Positions 9,077 to 18,448 of a stretch of DNA of 64,000 bases are shown here, one piece after another. The DNA lies in assembly GCF_023278185.1 (NCBI RefSeq), contig NZ_CP066357.1, positions 248,001-312,000 of the forward strand. Reading direction: 5' to 3'. Under the pieces are notes generated by a model. That model was not told where the DNA came from and made no database searches. It saw only the letters and a program-made list of their open reading frames with translations. Each line of letters begins with the position of its first letter. Position 1 is the first letter of the stretch. This stretch comes from Bradyrhizobium elkanii USDA 76 (GTDB taxonomy: Bacteria; Pseudomonadota; Alphaproteobacteria; Rhizobiales; Xanthobacteraceae). Made by a program: the position numbers and the translations under genes.

Positions 9077-10123
9077 ATGGTTATGCTCTTAACCGAAGAC
9101 TCCACCGGTCCGGACCCTCTTCTGGCCATGGCGGGCGAGCGGTTCGATCGTCTGATGACGATTGAATCCCGTCCTCTTTCGGGCGGGCTTCCACCGGGTC
9201 TCGTCGTTCCGATGTACGAGATCTGCCGTCGTCATCACGGCGAGCCGTTGTCCACGTTGGCAGCCAGAGCACTCATGTCGCGCGTCGTCTACGGTGACAA
9301 CGTCATCGTGGCGACAGGTGCCGGCGTTCCGCCCAAACTCCCGCAGGGCGAAACCGACGGACCGCCAGGCGCCGCTGTCCTTGCACGGGCCATAGCTCTC
9401 GGTCTTGGCGCCCAGGTCACAATTGTTTCGGAGGAGGCTCATTTTAAGCCGGTGGAGGCCTGCGCCGCGCTCGTTGGATCCTCTACCGCAAGGCCAATCA
9501 AGGTGGAGACTATCCCGCCTCATTCTAAGTATGGGCCCAAGGCCGTCGAGGCGCTGATGGCGCGATACCAGCCATCGGCAATCGTCTTCGTCGAGCTCGA
9601 CGGCCCCAACCCCGATGGTCTTTTCCACGGTGTCCGGGGCGACCGTCGCCCTGCAGGCACGATGGCGCATCTTCATTTGCTCGCGGAGGCCGGACGCGCG
9701 GCGAAGCGCTTGACGATAGGAATTGGCGACGGCGGTAACGAGGTCGGCTTCGGCGCGGTGCGGACCGCACTTGCCGCGTTCCATCCCAACAGCTTCGTTG
9801 TCACGGCAGTCGAGACAGACGTGGTCGTCAGCGCTGCGATATCGAACTGGGGCGCGTACGCCGTTTGCGCCGGACTTGCTGTCGGAATAGGCAGTCCCGA
9901 CCTGCTACATAACGATACTCTCGAAGGGGATCTGATCAGAGCCTGCGTTAGCGCGGGCGCTCGTGATGGCGCTACGGCAAGCACCGAACCCCTCGTTGAC
10001 GGTGTCCCTGAGAGCGGTCATCGGGGCTTTGTCAGTCTGCTCCAAAGCATCGTTGCAAGTTCGTCAAGCGAACCTGGTCCGGATTCATCATCGCGTCAGC
10101 GATCTCGTGAGGTGACGTCGTGA
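9077..10123 (+). CDS. DUF4392 / glutamate-cyclase-like protein, paralogue A
   Basis: Belongs to the DUF4392 family, the domain found in the C-terminal half of mitochondrial D-glutamate cyclase, which interconverts D-glutamate and 5-oxo-D-proline. The conserved core GIGDGGNEVGFG and the later SNWGAYAVCAGLA block both recur in paralogue B (11640). Early residues VIVATGAGVPPKLPQGETDGPPGA, given here in part, form the substrate-side glycine loop of the family. The start at 9077 has GAGGT five bases upstream. The C-terminal 25 residues are Ser/Pro-rich and diverge. The reaction in this operon is unknown; a cyclised or D-amino-acid substrate is an inference from the family. Confidence 0.85.
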   Translation: MVMLLTEDSTGPDPLLAMAGERFDRLMTIESRPLSGGLPPGLVVPMYEICRRHHGEPLSTLAARALMSRVVYGDNVIVATGAGVPPKLPQGETDGPPGAAVLARAIALGLGAQVTIVSEEAHFKPVEACAALVGSSTARPIKVETIPPHSKYGPKAVEALMARYQPSAIVFVELDGPNPDGLFHGVRGDRRPAGTMAHLHLLAEAGRAAKRLTIGIGDGGNEVGFGAVRTALAAFHPNSFVVTAVETDVVVSAAISNWGAYAVCAGLAVGIGSPDLLHNDTLEGDLIRACVSAGARDGATASTEPLVDGVPESGHRGFVSLLQSIVASSSSEPGPDSSSRQRSREVTS

Positions 10124-10323
10124 CGCCGAGCTACGACTTCGCTGTTGGGCCCGACTTCATCGGTCTCGTACCGGGCTTGAAGCATCGGGAATGTCTCGCG
10201 TGGCGTATTCGCGCGGCAAGACGCTTTCGCCGAATGCTCCTGACAAGAACGCCCATTTCATCGCGCATCGCCGGTCACCTTGGCTCCCTGGTTGTCCGCA
10301 TCGCCAAGTCACACCGGTTCTAG
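10120..10323 (+). CDS. Small unknown open frame, possibly a remnant
   Basis: 67 codons starting with GTG that overlap the previous stop by four bases (GTGA), the arrangement used by coupled genes in this operon. The first half (MTPSYDFAVGPDFIGLVPGL) looks protein-like; the second half is Arg/Ser-rich and resembles out-of-frame sequence. It could be a frameshifted remnant of a longer gene. No family recognised. Confidence 0.3.
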   Translation: MTPSYDFAVGPDFIGLVPGLKHRECLAWRIRAARRFRRMLLTRTPISSRIAGHLGSLVVRIAKSHRF

Positions 10324-10332
10324 GAGAAGATG

Positions 10333-11643
10333 ATGACAGCCGTCGCCTCGGAGTCGAAAACGCAATCCCCGAAGCCCACAGATCGCTTCGGCAATCCCAT
10401 CGATCCCATTGTCGGCTTTGCGCGTGGTACCATCATCCGATCCAGTGTCGACGAAGCGCGTCGCCTTCGGCAGGGACAGGCCGTAGCGGCCGATCGTGTC
10501 CGCAAGCTCGGCCCGCATTCCATCGGTGTGTTCACGGGAAATCAGCGAGACTTTCCGCTTAAGCCGGAGGATCTTACGACACTGTGCGAGGAATGGGTCG
10601 GCCCGGGCCTCTTCGCCGAAGACCTCAGAGTGGCCGCGATCACTCACCTCGGTGGCGAGGACGGGGATGGCGTCGCTGTATTCAATCGCACCAGCGCGGG
10701 AATCATTGCCACCATCGTCGCTCATGCCGCCGGCAGCCCCGTGATTTCGGTCGTCCCTCCGGGCGGGCGATCGCACGCTTCGGTGATCCGAGGCTGTTCC
10801 ATCGCCCGGGTGGAACTCGTCGAAATCGGGGGCGATCGCGACTGGCAGGCAGCTCTGACCAAGGCGAAACCCAACCTCGTCGTCGTCACCACCGTAACGA
10901 GCGCCCTCGAGCTTCTGGATGACACCGTGACCTCGGCTGTCGTCAAAGCCTCCCACGCGGTCGGCGCTATTGCGTTCGTGGACGACGCTTATGGCGCCCG
11001 TCTGCGTCCTGTGCTCCACGGCGGTAAGCCGGGCCTCGCCCTCGGCGCCGATCTCGCGATTACCAATTGCGACAAGGCGGGTCTCGCCGGACCGCGCGCA
11101 GGCGTCCTTGCCGGCCGCCCCAATCTTGTCACGGCGGCGTCAGCGAAGGGCGCTGAATTTGGGATGGAGGCACGCGCGCCGATCGCCGCTGGCGCCATGC
11201 GGTCTCTCCAGGCGTTTCGGCCTGAAGACCTGCGGGAGGAGGCTCGCTCCGGACAGGCGCTCGCTGTCGCACTCGCCGAGAAGCTGGGTCGCGACCTCGT
11301 GGTTGTCAGCGATCTCGGACCAATGGTCGACGAGCAAGATGTGCTCGCCGTTGTCCTGCGGCGCGCCGGCCGTTCCGCCGAAGGCCTCGGGCTCGTTCCC
11401 TGCGAGGTCTCCTCTGCGCTCGGCATGGTCCTCCTGCGCGACGCTGGAATCCTCACGGTCAACACCCACGGACAGCCTGGGGCGCGTGTGTCGCTGCGCC
11501 TGAAGCCGACACTCGACGCGATCGGGAGAGTTGGCGGCCAGGATGCCGTCGTCGCCGCCGTTGATACTGCACTCGATCATCTCGCCTCGCGGATCGACGA
11601 TGTCTCCGCAATCTCACAGCTCGTTCTCGGAGAGCAGGCATGA
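10333..11643 (+). CDS. SelA-fold PLP-dependent enzyme
   Basis: About 436 residues, fold type I PLP enzyme related to the SelA / D-glucosaminate-6-phosphate ammonia-lyase group. The PLP lysine is predicted in NCDKAGLAGPRAG, aligned with the SGDKLLGGPQAG-type motif of SelA. The preceding AFVDDAYGA supplies the Asp that pairs with the pyridine nitrogen. AGGAG six bases before the ATG at 10333 favours that start over the ATG at 10330. It is flanked on both sides by DUF4392 genes and overlaps the second by four bases, so the three probably act on one substrate. It is unlikely to make selenocysteyl-tRNA because no other selenium genes are present. Confidence 0.85.
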   Translation: MTAVASESKTQSPKPTDRFGNPIDPIVGFARGTIIRSSVDEARRLRQGQAVAADRVRKLGPHSIGVFTGNQRDFPLKPEDLTTLCEEWVGPGLFAEDLRVAAITHLGGEDGDGVAVFNRTSAGIIATIVAHAAGSPVISVVPPGGRSHASVIRGCSIARVELVEIGGDRDWQAALTKAKPNLVVVTTVTSALELLDDTVTSAVVKASHAVGAIAFVDDAYGARLRPVLHGGKPGLALGADLAITNCDKAGLAGPRAGVLAGRPNLVTAASAKGAEFGMEARAPIAAGAMRSLQAFRPEDLREEARSGQALAVALAEKLGRDLVVVSDLGPMVDEQDVLAVVLRRAGRSAEGLGLVPCEVSSALGMVLLRDAGILTVNTHGQPGARVSLRLKPTLDAIGRVGGQDAVVAAVDTALDHLASRIDDVSAISQLVLGEQA

Positions 11644-12656
11644 GCAACGCCAACACTGCCTTTGCGGGCATGGATGACCGGCTCGACCGACTGGTCAATC
11701 TCGATCTCGGGGGCCGAGGCGTCGAACATCTTTACGAGGCGGCTCGCGCGCGGCAAGGCGGTGCCCTGTGCGGCGCGGCCGCCGAGGCGCTCGCCGCTAT
11801 CCCGGTGGGGGCGACAGTCGTGGTGACGACGGGCTCCGTCTCGCGGGCCTGGATTTCGCCCACTATCGGCGAGAACGACGGGCCTGCCGGCGCCGCCGCG
11901 GTCGTGCGAGCGCTTGCCCTATCCAAGCGAGCGACCTGTGTCGTTGTCGCGGAGGAGACCCTGCTCGACGGCACCGCCAAGATCCTCACCAGCGCCGGCC
12001 TGTCGGTGCTCCCCTACGAGCAGGCGCGGATTGCGAGCGGCGACGGAAGCCTCGCGGTCGCCAGCACGCGCTCCTTTCCCGTGACGGACGCCGAGGCGAA
12101 GGCCGCCTCCGCCGCCTTGCTCGATGAATTAAAGCCTGCCTTGGTCTTCTCAACGGAGCGGGTTGGCCGTAACGCCGACGGCATCTATTGCTCGATGCGC
12201 GGTATCGACTACGGCATGGGGCGGGCCCGGATTGACTACTTGTTCGACGAGGCGCTCGCCCGCGGGATTCCTAGCGTCTGCGTGGGCGACGGGGGCAATG
12301 AGATAGGCATGGGGGTCGTCGCCGACGCCGTGCGGCGCCATGTGAAGTTCGGCGACGCGCGGCCGGAAGGCGGTGCCGGCATCGGAGCGGTGACTGGCAC
12401 CGATGTCCTAGTCACCGCAGCCTGCTCGAACTGGGGTTGCTACGCCATCCTGGGGGCGCTTGCGGCCCGTCTGAAGAGGCCCGACCTCCTCCATGCGCCA
12501 AAAATGGAAGAACACCTGCTGCGTCGCGGTGTCGACATCGGCTTGATCAACTCGGTCGGCAACGTCGTCGATGCTGACGTCGATGGGATTCCTCTCCAGA
12601 CGCATGTCGCGATGACCGACCTGATCTCCGCGGTCGTTCGACCAGCGTTGCGCTGA
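11640..12656 (+). CDS. DUF4392 / glutamate-cyclase-like protein, paralogue B
   Basis: 338 residues, closer to canonical DUF4392 proteins than paralogue [24 protein letters not shown] (in part), then [18 protein letters not shown] and [13 protein letters not shown], and a [15 protein letters not shown] block near the end. It begins inside the stop of the PLP-enzyme gene (ATGA). Two diverged paralogues side by side suggest either a hetero-oligomer or two successive steps. It is followed after 17 bases by the second ABC transporter, consistent with one catabolic transcript. Confidence 0.87.
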   Translation: MSNANTAFAGMDDRLDRLVNLDLGGRGVEHLYEAARARQGGALCGAAAEALAAIPVGATVVVTTGSVSRAWISPTIGENDGPAGAAAVVRALALSKRATCVVVAEETLLDGTAKILTSAGLSVLPYEQARIASGDGSLAVASTRSFPVTDAEAKAASAALLDELKPALVFSTERVGRNADGIYCSMRGIDYGMGRARIDYLFDEALARGIPSVCVGDGGNEIGMGVVADAVRRHVKFGDARPEGGAGIGAVTGTDVLVTAACSNWGCYAILGALAARLKRPDLLHAPKMEEHLLRRGVDIGLINSVGNVVDADVDGIPLQTHVAMTDLISAVVRPALR

Positions 12657-12673
12657 AAACAGAGAGGCGCCCA

Positions 12674-13423
12674 GTGTCAACCGAACCGATTGCACCCTTC
12701 CTCGATCTGCGTGGCATACGCGTTTCGTACGGATCAAACGAGGTTCTGAAGGGCGTCGATCTCTCGGTTCGTCAAGGCGAGGTCGTCGTCATCATTGGCC
12801 CGAGCGGCAGCGGCAAGAGCTCGCTCCTGCGAACGGTTAACATGCTTCAGCCGGTCGTCGGCGGTGAGATCGTGCTGGAAGGCCAGGACTTGCTCTCCGG
12901 CAAGCAGGACGTGAATAAGGTCCGCCAGCGCGTGGGAATGGTGTTCCAGCACTACAACCTGTTTCCGCATCTTACCGTTTTGAAGAATCTCACCTTGGTT
13001 CCGCGGCGCGTCTTGAAGGAGCCGACAGCGGAATCGGAAGCGCGCGCCCGAGAGTTGCTCGCGAAGGTCGGTTTGGCAGACAAGGAGAGCAGTTATCCCG
13101 ACCAGCTTTCGGGAGGTCAGCAGCAGCGTGTCGCGATCGCCCGAGCCCTGATGATGCGTCCTCACGTGATGTTGTTCGATGAGGTCACATCGGCGCTCGA
13201 TCCTCAGCTCGTACGCGAGGTCTTGAACGTCATGAAGGATCTCGCGAGTTCCGGCATGACTATGCTCGTCGTGACGCACGAAATGAGTTTCGCGCGAGAG
13301 GTCGGCGACACACTCGTATTTATGGCCGACGGTGTGGTCGTTGAGAAAGGACATCCGGCCGACGTCCTCGATCGACCTGGTCACGACCGCACGCGCCAGT
13401 TCCTGTCACACACTGACGTCTGA
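12674..13423 (+). CDS. Amino-acid ABC transporter ATP-binding subunit
   Basis: 249 residues beginning with GTG at 12674 behind a GAGAGG site. Walker [11 protein letters not shown]-loop [10 protein letters not shown], signature [15 protein letters not shown], Walker [15 protein letters not shown] and [12 protein letters not shown] are all present. It is a second GlnQ-type ATPase, clearly diverged from the one at 2398. It leads a second complete importer (binding protein and two permeases follow), so the locus carries two distinct uptake systems for related ligands. Confidence 0.93.
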   Translation: MSTEPIAPFLDLRGIRVSYGSNEVLKGVDLSVRQGEVVVIIGPSGSGKSSLLRTVNMLQPVVGGEIVLEGQDLLSGKQDVNKVRQRVGMVFQHYNLFPHLTVLKNLTLVPRRVLKEPTAESEARARELLAKVGLADKESSYPDQLSGGQQQRVAIARALMMRPHVMLFDEVTSALDPQLVREVLNVMKDLASSGMTMLVVTHEMSFAREVGDTLVFMADGVVVEKGHPADVLDRPGHDRTRQFLSHTDV

Positions 13424-13466
13424 CCTACTTTTTTCGCCATACCAAGATCAACAGGAAAGCGGAGAT

Positions 13467-14342
13467 ATGAACATGCTGAAATGCCTAGCCGCGATCGCGG
13501 CCCTGTCATTTTCGATAGTGGCGTTGCCGGCCATCGCGCAGTCGAAGGTGGACGTGCCGCTGCCCACGGACCTCGCCACGCCAAAGGTGCTGACGATCGG
13601 CATCAATTGCCAGTATCCGCCCGCCGGCTATGTCGGGCTCGATGGAAAGCCCGCCGGCTTTGAGTATGGGCTCGTAAAGCGCATCGCCGAATTTGCCTTC
13701 GGCACCGAAGCGGGTCTCCAGACCCAATGTATGAACGACAGCAACCGTATCCCGTTCTTGCAGTCCAGCAAGGTCGACCTCGTGCTCGCCTCGCTTGCCA
13801 GAACTCCGGCGCGCGCCGAGCAAATCGACTTCTCGGATCCGATCTGGTTGAGCAATCTCCAGCTTGTTGTGAAGAAGGATTCTCCCATCAACAACTACGC
13901 CGACCTCGCCGGTCGCACGGTCGTGACGCCGACAGGGAGCACCTACCAGACCTGGTTACAGAAGTGTCATCCGAAGGCGAACCTGATCACGGCCCAAAGC
14001 CCGGCCGATTCCTCCACGATGCTGATCCAGGGGCGTGCTGACGCCTTCGCCTATATCGACGTCTACGACTACAACTTCGTGCAGAACAACAAAAACTTCA
14101 AAGTCGTTGGCGAGCTCGCTTCACCTGCGATCCAGGGTATTGGTGTCAAGAAGGGCAATGCGGCCATGCTTGCCTGGATCAACGCAGTGATCGCCAAGAT
14201 GCGCGAAGAAGATGCCTTCTACAAAGCCTTCGCCGAAGAAGTCAAGGATCCGACGATGGTCGCGAAGTATCGCAATGTCGTCCCGGGGCCGAATGTCAAG
14301 CTCGACTATGCCGGCGTCGATCCCATGGAGTGCAAATCTTGA
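13467..14342 (+). CDS. Periplasmic amino-acid-binding protein, second system
   Basis: About 291 residues with signal peptide MNMLKCLAAIAALSFS… ending near PAIAQ. Family 3 binding-protein features follow: LTIGINCQYPPAGYVGLDGK (core part), FEYGLVKRIAEFA and FLQSSKVDLVLASLARTPAR. Start choice lies between ATG 13467 and ATG 13473; GGAG at 13461 fits the latter better. The two Cys (INCQYPP and QKCHPK) could form a periplasmic disulphide. It is unlike the binding protein at 4550, so the ligand may differ. Confidence 0.9.
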   Translation: MNMLKCLAAIAALSFSIVALPAIAQSKVDVPLPTDLATPKVLTIGINCQYPPAGYVGLDGKPAGFEYGLVKRIAEFAFGTEAGLQTQCMNDSNRIPFLQSSKVDLVLASLARTPARAEQIDFSDPIWLSNLQLVVKKDSPINNYADLAGRTVVTPTGSTYQTWLQKCHPKANLITAQSPADSSTMLIQGRADAFAYIDVYDYNFVQNNKNFKVVGELASPAIQGIGVKKGNAAMLAWINAVIAKMREEDAFYKAFAEEVKDPTMVAKYRNVVPGPNVKLDYAGVDPMECKS

Positions 14343-14395
14343 GGGTCCCGGCAGCGCGATAGCGTCCCAATTCGGCTTGAGCGGAGGTGCGGATC

Positions 14396-15058
14396 GTGCA
14401 GAACGATCTCATGAAAGAGGCAACTGAGCTGCTGGCGGGGCTCGGCAACAGCCTCCTCATCAGCGCGATCGGCATCGCGCTCGGAATTGGGATCGGGCTC
14501 GTACTCGGGGCAATACGCTATGCACGGATCCCCATCGCCAACATTGCAATCGTTGGATTCGTAAATGCATTCCGCTGCACGCCGCTCCTCGTACAGATAT
14601 TCCTTCTGTTCTACGCGCTACCCGACATAGGCATCCGTCTGACGCCATTCGAGACTTCCTGGCTAGCGCTCGCATTGTGGGGCGGTGCTTATCAAACGGA
14701 GGTCTTCAGGGCCGCATTCGAAGCTGTGCCGAAAGGCGAAGTGACGGCAGCTCGCGCTCTCGGCTTGCCGGCATTCCAGACCTTTCTTGACGTCACACTC
14801 CCGATCGCGTTGCGCATGGCGATCACCGGAACAACGACCACGGCGATCACGCAGTTCAGATCGTCCTCCTTCATGATCGTCGTCGGCTATCAGGAATTGA
14901 CCTATGTCGCCAACCGGATCGTGTCAGATACGTTTAAAGTGTTTGAGACCTTCGGTATCGCTTGTCTCATGTACCTGCTGGTGTGCAGCATCCTCAGCGC
15001 TTTGTCTCGTACGTTCGAGCGCAGGCTCGCGATTCCGGGGCTGGGAGTAGTTAAATGA
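14396..15058 (+). CDS. Amino-acid ABC transporter permease, second system
   Basis: HisQ-type permease, about 220 residues, with five predicted helices and the EAA loop (AAFEAVPKGEVTAARALGL). I place the start at GTG 14396 because GGAGG at 14383-14387 sits eight bases upstream; the GTG at 14387 overlaps that site. It overlaps the next permease by four bases. Confidence 0.9.
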   Translation: MQNDLMKEATELLAGLGNSLLISAIGIALGIGIGLVLGAIRYARIPIANIAIVGFVNAFRCTPLLVQIFLLFYALPDIGIRLTPFETSWLALALWGGAYQTEVFRAAFEAVPKGEVTAARALGLPAFQTFLDVTLPIALRMAITGTTTTAITQFRSSSFMIVVGYQELTYVANRIVSDTFKVFETFGIACLMYLLVCSILSALSRTFERRLAIPGLGVVK

Positions 15059-15717
15059 GCAACTGGGTTTGGCCTGTCACCCTTTACCTTGGTAAGGGCC
15101 TTTTGGTCACTTTGTGGATCTCGCTGCTCACCGTCATTTTGGCGACAATGCTTGGTCTCCTGATCGCGGCGCTGTCGCAAAGCACGCTCACGTTCGCGCG
15201 CTTTGTCGGACGGCTTTACGTCGAGTTGTTCCGCGGCGTGCCGTCGCTTATGATACTCCTCTTCGTGTTCTTTGCACTTCCGCAAATTGGTCTCCGCACG
15301 GGCCCACTCACGGCCGCAATAATCGGATTGGGGCTCTGGGGTGGGGCGAACATCGGTGAGGTCTTTCGAGGCGCCTTGGATTCAATTCCACATCGCCAAG
15401 AGCAGGGCGCCCGAGCGCTTGGCTTGAGCGCAACGGAAGCGCTTGTGTTCGTCATTTTGCCACAAGCATTTCGGCGTGCGTTGCCGCCCTACGTCGGGCA
15501 GCTCACCGTCCTCGTCCAGGCGAGTGCACTGACGTCCGTTGTCGGCGTGTCGGATCTCTTGGGATCGGCGCGTCAAATGATAGAAAGACTAGCGTATGTC
15601 GGAACCGGAGACTCACACGCCATCGAGATCTATCTGGGCGTGCTGAGCATATTCTTTGTGATCTGCTACGCGTTGACCGGGCTGGCCAGTATGATCGAAC
15701 GCCGTCTTCGAGTCTGA
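15055..15717 (+). CDS. Amino-acid ABC transporter permease, second system
   Basis: 220-residue partner permease starting inside the preceding stop (ATGA). Helices include LLVTLWISLLTVILATMLGL and ILLFVFFALPQIGL; the EAA loop is GALDSIPHRQEQGARALGL. It ends the rightward operon. The next 175 bases (15718-15892) show no gene and no clear terminator, and lead straight into conjugation-locus debris, so the operon border is also a recombination border. Confidence 0.9.
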   Translation: MSNWVWPVTLYLGKGLLVTLWISLLTVILATMLGLLIAALSQSTLTFARFVGRLYVELFRGVPSLMILLFVFFALPQIGLRTGPLTAAIIGLGLWGGANIGEVFRGALDSIPHRQEQGARALGLSATEALVFVILPQAFRRALPPYVGQLTVLVQASALTSVVGVSDLLGSARQMIERLAYVGTGDSHAIEIYLGVLSIFFVICYALTGLASMIERRLRV

Positions 15718-15892
15718 AAACAATTCCTAGTCGATCGAAACCTTCGAGGGAAAGGCAATTGCGCCGTTTGAGCGAACCCGCTCGACTCCATCGAGCGCTT
15801 TGCGCGGAGACATGTTCTAGTTCAAGCAAAGCCCAAACTGCACCGAGAGCGCGCCCACGCCAGTCAGATCATCGCCTGAAAAGCGGCCGTGC

Positions 15893-16284
15893 GGACGGCC
15901 AGAGTCGAATCCTCTTGGTCTGGACTCGCATCATCATACCGGACGGCAACTCGATCGTGCTGGAGCGCCAGCCGGGCGCCGACGCTGGTGGTTATGCCGG
16001 ACTCGAGGACGATGTCGACAACCACTGGGGCATGCTATTCAAGGCCGCCGTTCTCTCGACCATGCTCAGCGTCGGAGCGGAGGCGGCACGAGCCAAATGA
16101 GAACAACCTCGTTCAAGCGATTCGTAGCGGTGCGTCCAACAGCATCAGCCAGACCGGCCAATTGGTCGTGCAGCGTCAGCTCAACATCCAGCCGACGCTG
16201 ACCATCCGGCCAGGTTTCCCGGTCCGCGTGATCGGCACGCGCGATTTGGTGCTGGCGCCCTACAGCAATGGAGGAACGCCATGA
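15893..16284 (+). pseudogene. trbI: trbI 3' remnant (conjugal transfer protein)
   Basis: C-terminal end of TrbI, the VirB10-like scaffold of a type IV conjugation channel. Visible pieces are SRILLVWTRIIIPDGNSIVL, GYAGLEDDVDNHWGMLFKAA, then, in another frame, NENNLVQAIRSGASNSISQ and QRQLNIQPTLTIRPGFPVRV. The frame changes near 16096, where a single A appears to be missing from the run in gccaaatgag. The 5' part of the gene is absent. The fragment marks the former edge of an integrative conjugative element or conjugative plasmid. Confidence 0.88.
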
Positions 16285-16568
16285 CGAAGCTCAAGCTTGA
16301 GCCGCTTGAAGACGACAAGCCAGTCAAGCTCACGATCGAGCTGCCGGCGGCGGTCTTTAGGGATCTCAGAAGCTACGCCGAGATCCTGACGCATAGCGTA
16401 GGTCTGATGACGCGGACCGAGCCTAAACTGATTGCGCCGATGATCGAGCGTCGCACGGCGACCGACCGCGCCTTCGCGAAAGCACGGCGAAATGCCACTC
16501 AGCTCGCACCTCGGTATAGCGTTCACGACGCAGGTCAAGAAACGGACGCAGCGATGGATTGCCGTTAG
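16281..16568 (+). CDS. DUF2274 protein of the trb locus, altered C-terminus
   Basis: The first ~70 residues (KLKLEPLEDDKPVKLTIELP, AVFRDLRSYAEIL, EPKLIAPMIERRTATDRAFAKARR) match the DUF2274 family found directly downstream of trbI in integrative elements; function unknown. It overlaps the trbI frame by four bases. After about residue 72 the sequence no longer looks like the family, so the gene may be truncated and read into foreign DNA. 16569-16736 holds nothing recognisable. Confidence 0.75.
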   Translation: MTKLKLEPLEDDKPVKLTIELPAAVFRDLRSYAEILTHSVGLMTRTEPKLIAPMIERRTATDRAFAKARRNATQLAPRYSVHDAGQETDAAMDCR

Positions 16569-16736
16569 CCTGCCGCCAGTAAGCGCGAAAGCTGAGCACA
16601 GGGTTTGCCGATTCGGGAAGGCAAGGCGTCCAGCCATAAGATGTATTGGCCGAACAATTCGGTCGTCAAATCGGCCGGCGCCTGACCCCTGCCGCTATCG
16701 GCGAGAAAGCGGGCAAAGAACTTCAGTGCTTTCTAG

Positions 16737-17571
16737 GGTCTGTACCTGAATAGCGCCGCGTGATTCTCTTGCCTACGTGTTCTTGATTCGGGGGCGAGAG
16801 AATGCGCGCTAGTTTGTTTTGGCTGAATGACAGGCAATGGGCGCGTATCGAACCGCATCTGCCGACGGGACTGACGGGGCCGGATCGGGACGACGACCGG
16901 CGCATCATCAGCGGCATCATTCACATGCTGCAATCGGGTGCACGATGGCGCGATTGTCCGGGTGAATACGGCCCTTACACGACGATCTACAATCGCTTCA
17001 ATCGCTGGGCCAAGCGAGGACGATGGTGCGCAATCTTCGAAGCGCTGGCCAAGCCTGGCGAAGACGGCGTTGTGCTGTCGCTCGATTCGACCTCGATCAA
17101 AGCTCATCGTTGTGCCTCCGGCGGAAAAGGGGGGAGCACAATCAAGCAATCGGCCGCTCGCGCGGCGGCCGCACTACAAAAATCCATGCGCTGAGCGATC
17201 CGCTCTGTCGGCCGGTCGTCCTGCATCTGACCCCAGGCCAGGATGCAGATATCGCGGCGGCGCCCGATGTCCTCGCGCTCGCGCCACCCATGAGCGCACT
17301 CCTCGCCGACAAAGGGTATGACGGCGACAACTTTCGCAGCGAAATCGTTCGTCGCGGCGCCAAGCCCGTAATCCCCAATAAATCTAACCGTGTCGTCATC
17401 CATCGCTTCAACAAACGCGCCTACAAAGGCCGAAATGTCATCGAACGCTGCTTTTGCAGGCTCAAGGACTTCCGGCGCATCGCCACGCGATATGACAAGC
17501 TCGCCCGGAATTTCTTGGCCGCTGTTCATCTCGCCGCTCTCGTCGCATATCGGCTCAATTGAGTCTGGACC
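16737..17571 (+). mobile_element. IS5-family (IS427-like) insertion sequence
   Basis: About 835 bp flanked on both sides by CTAG (16733-16736 and 17572-17575), as expected for IS427-type target duplication at YTAR. Imperfect ends GGTCTGTACC and, in complement, GGTCCAGACTC. Contains one two-frame transposase. Confidence 0.85.
16802..17562 (+). CDS. IS5-family transposase, two overlapping frames
   Basis: Frame 1 (16802-17194) carries the N-terminal domain (LFWLNDRQWARIEPHLPTG, LSLDSTSIKAHR). The remainder is in the -1 frame and runs to 17562 (GEHNQAIGRSRGGRTTKIHA, LADKGYDGDN, ERCFCRLKDFRRIATRYDK). The two join at the run AAAAGGGGGG near 17126, which suits a -1 ribosomal frameshift; several IS427-group elements are known to use one. 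I therefore treat it as a functional two-frame gene, although a plain frameshift mutation gives the same picture. DDE residues: D in LDSTS, D in ADKGYD, E in VIERC. Confidence 0.8.
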
Positions 17572-17623
17572 CTAGCATTGGTGACGCGTGCTAGGTGACG
17601 ACGCTGCATGATGCCCCCGGAAC

Positions 17624-18448
17624 GGTACCGTCAAGTTAACGAATTGGAGCGGCGGAGCGGGTAGACGAGCGGCATGCGGACTGCCAAGGACCCTCTTTAT
17701 CGCCGCCATCGCTTCCCGCCGGAAGTGATCAGCTATGCCGTTTGGTTGTATTTCCGGTTTCCCTTAAGCTTGCGGATGGTCGAGGAAATGCTGGCGGCGC
17801 GTGGCATTGGCGTGACCTATGAAACCGTGCGCCAGTGGGGACGGAAATTCGGCAAGCCGTTCTCCGATCGGATCCGCCAGCGCGCTTCCGCCCGCGGTGA
17901 CAAATGGCATCTGGACGAGGTCGTCATCTCGATCGCGGGCGAACAACATTGGCTCTGGCGCGCTGTTGACCAGAATGGCTTCGTTCTCGACGTCTTGATC
18001 CAGCGCCGAAGAGACTCGCGCGCTGCGCAGCGGCTCATGAAGAAGCTCTTGAAATCCGCCGGCACGCCGCGGCGCGTGATGATCACGGATAAGCTGCGTT
18101 CGTACGGCGCTGCGAGGGCGAAGATGGGCTTTCACGTCGAACATCGCCAGCACAAAGCTCTCAACAATCGGGCCGAGAACTCTCATCAGCCGACGCGGCG
18201 ACGCGAGCGGATCATGAAGCGTTTCAAATCGTCCCGTCAGGCTCAACGGTTTCTGTCAGTTCACGATCAGGTCGCGAACCTTTTCCACATCCCCTATCCC
18301 GGAGCTGTCACCGCCGACTTCCGTCGTGCCTCGCGCGAGCGAGCCTTTGCGACTTGGCGCGAAATCTCCACGACAAGCGCTATCGCCGAATCTCGAACCT
18401 TTGAGAATCGCCTCCTTCGGCTCGGCGGTCGATTAAGTTGACGATGCC
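17624..18448 (+). mobile_element. IS6-family element, copy 2, both ends present
   Basis: Bounded by GGTACCGTCAAGTTAA (17624) and TTAAGTTGACGATGCC (ending 18448), imperfect inverted repeats. No 8-bp target duplication: left flank cccggaac, right flank ccagagac. That fits IS6 cointegrate or deletion products. It directly abuts the oleate-hydratase remnant, which it cuts. Confidence 0.9.
17674..18441 (+). CDS. IS6-family transposase
   Basis: 255-residue intact DDE transposase, almost identical to the copy at 1396. D in HLDEVV, D in [10 protein letters not shown] in PTRRRERIM. This is the only copy in the window with both terminal repeats and an open frame, so it is the probable active source. 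Confidence 0.93.
   Translation: MRTAKDPLYRRHRFPPEVISYAVWLYFRFPLSLRMVEEMLAARGIGVTYETVRQWGRKFGKPFSDRIRQRASARGDKWHLDEVVISIAGEQHWLWRAVDQNGFVLDVLIQRRRDSRAAQRLMKKLLKSAGTPRRVMITDKLRSYGAARAKMGFHVEHRQHKALNNRAENSHQPTRRRERIMKRFKSSRQAQRFLSVHDQVANLFHIPYPGAVTADFRRASRERAFATWREISTTSAIAESRTFENRLLRLGGRLS

Noticed and set aside
10333..11643. Selenocysteine synthase (SelA)
   Set aside because: Only the fold and PLP motif match; no selB, selD or tRNA-Sec is nearby and the operon is metabolic.
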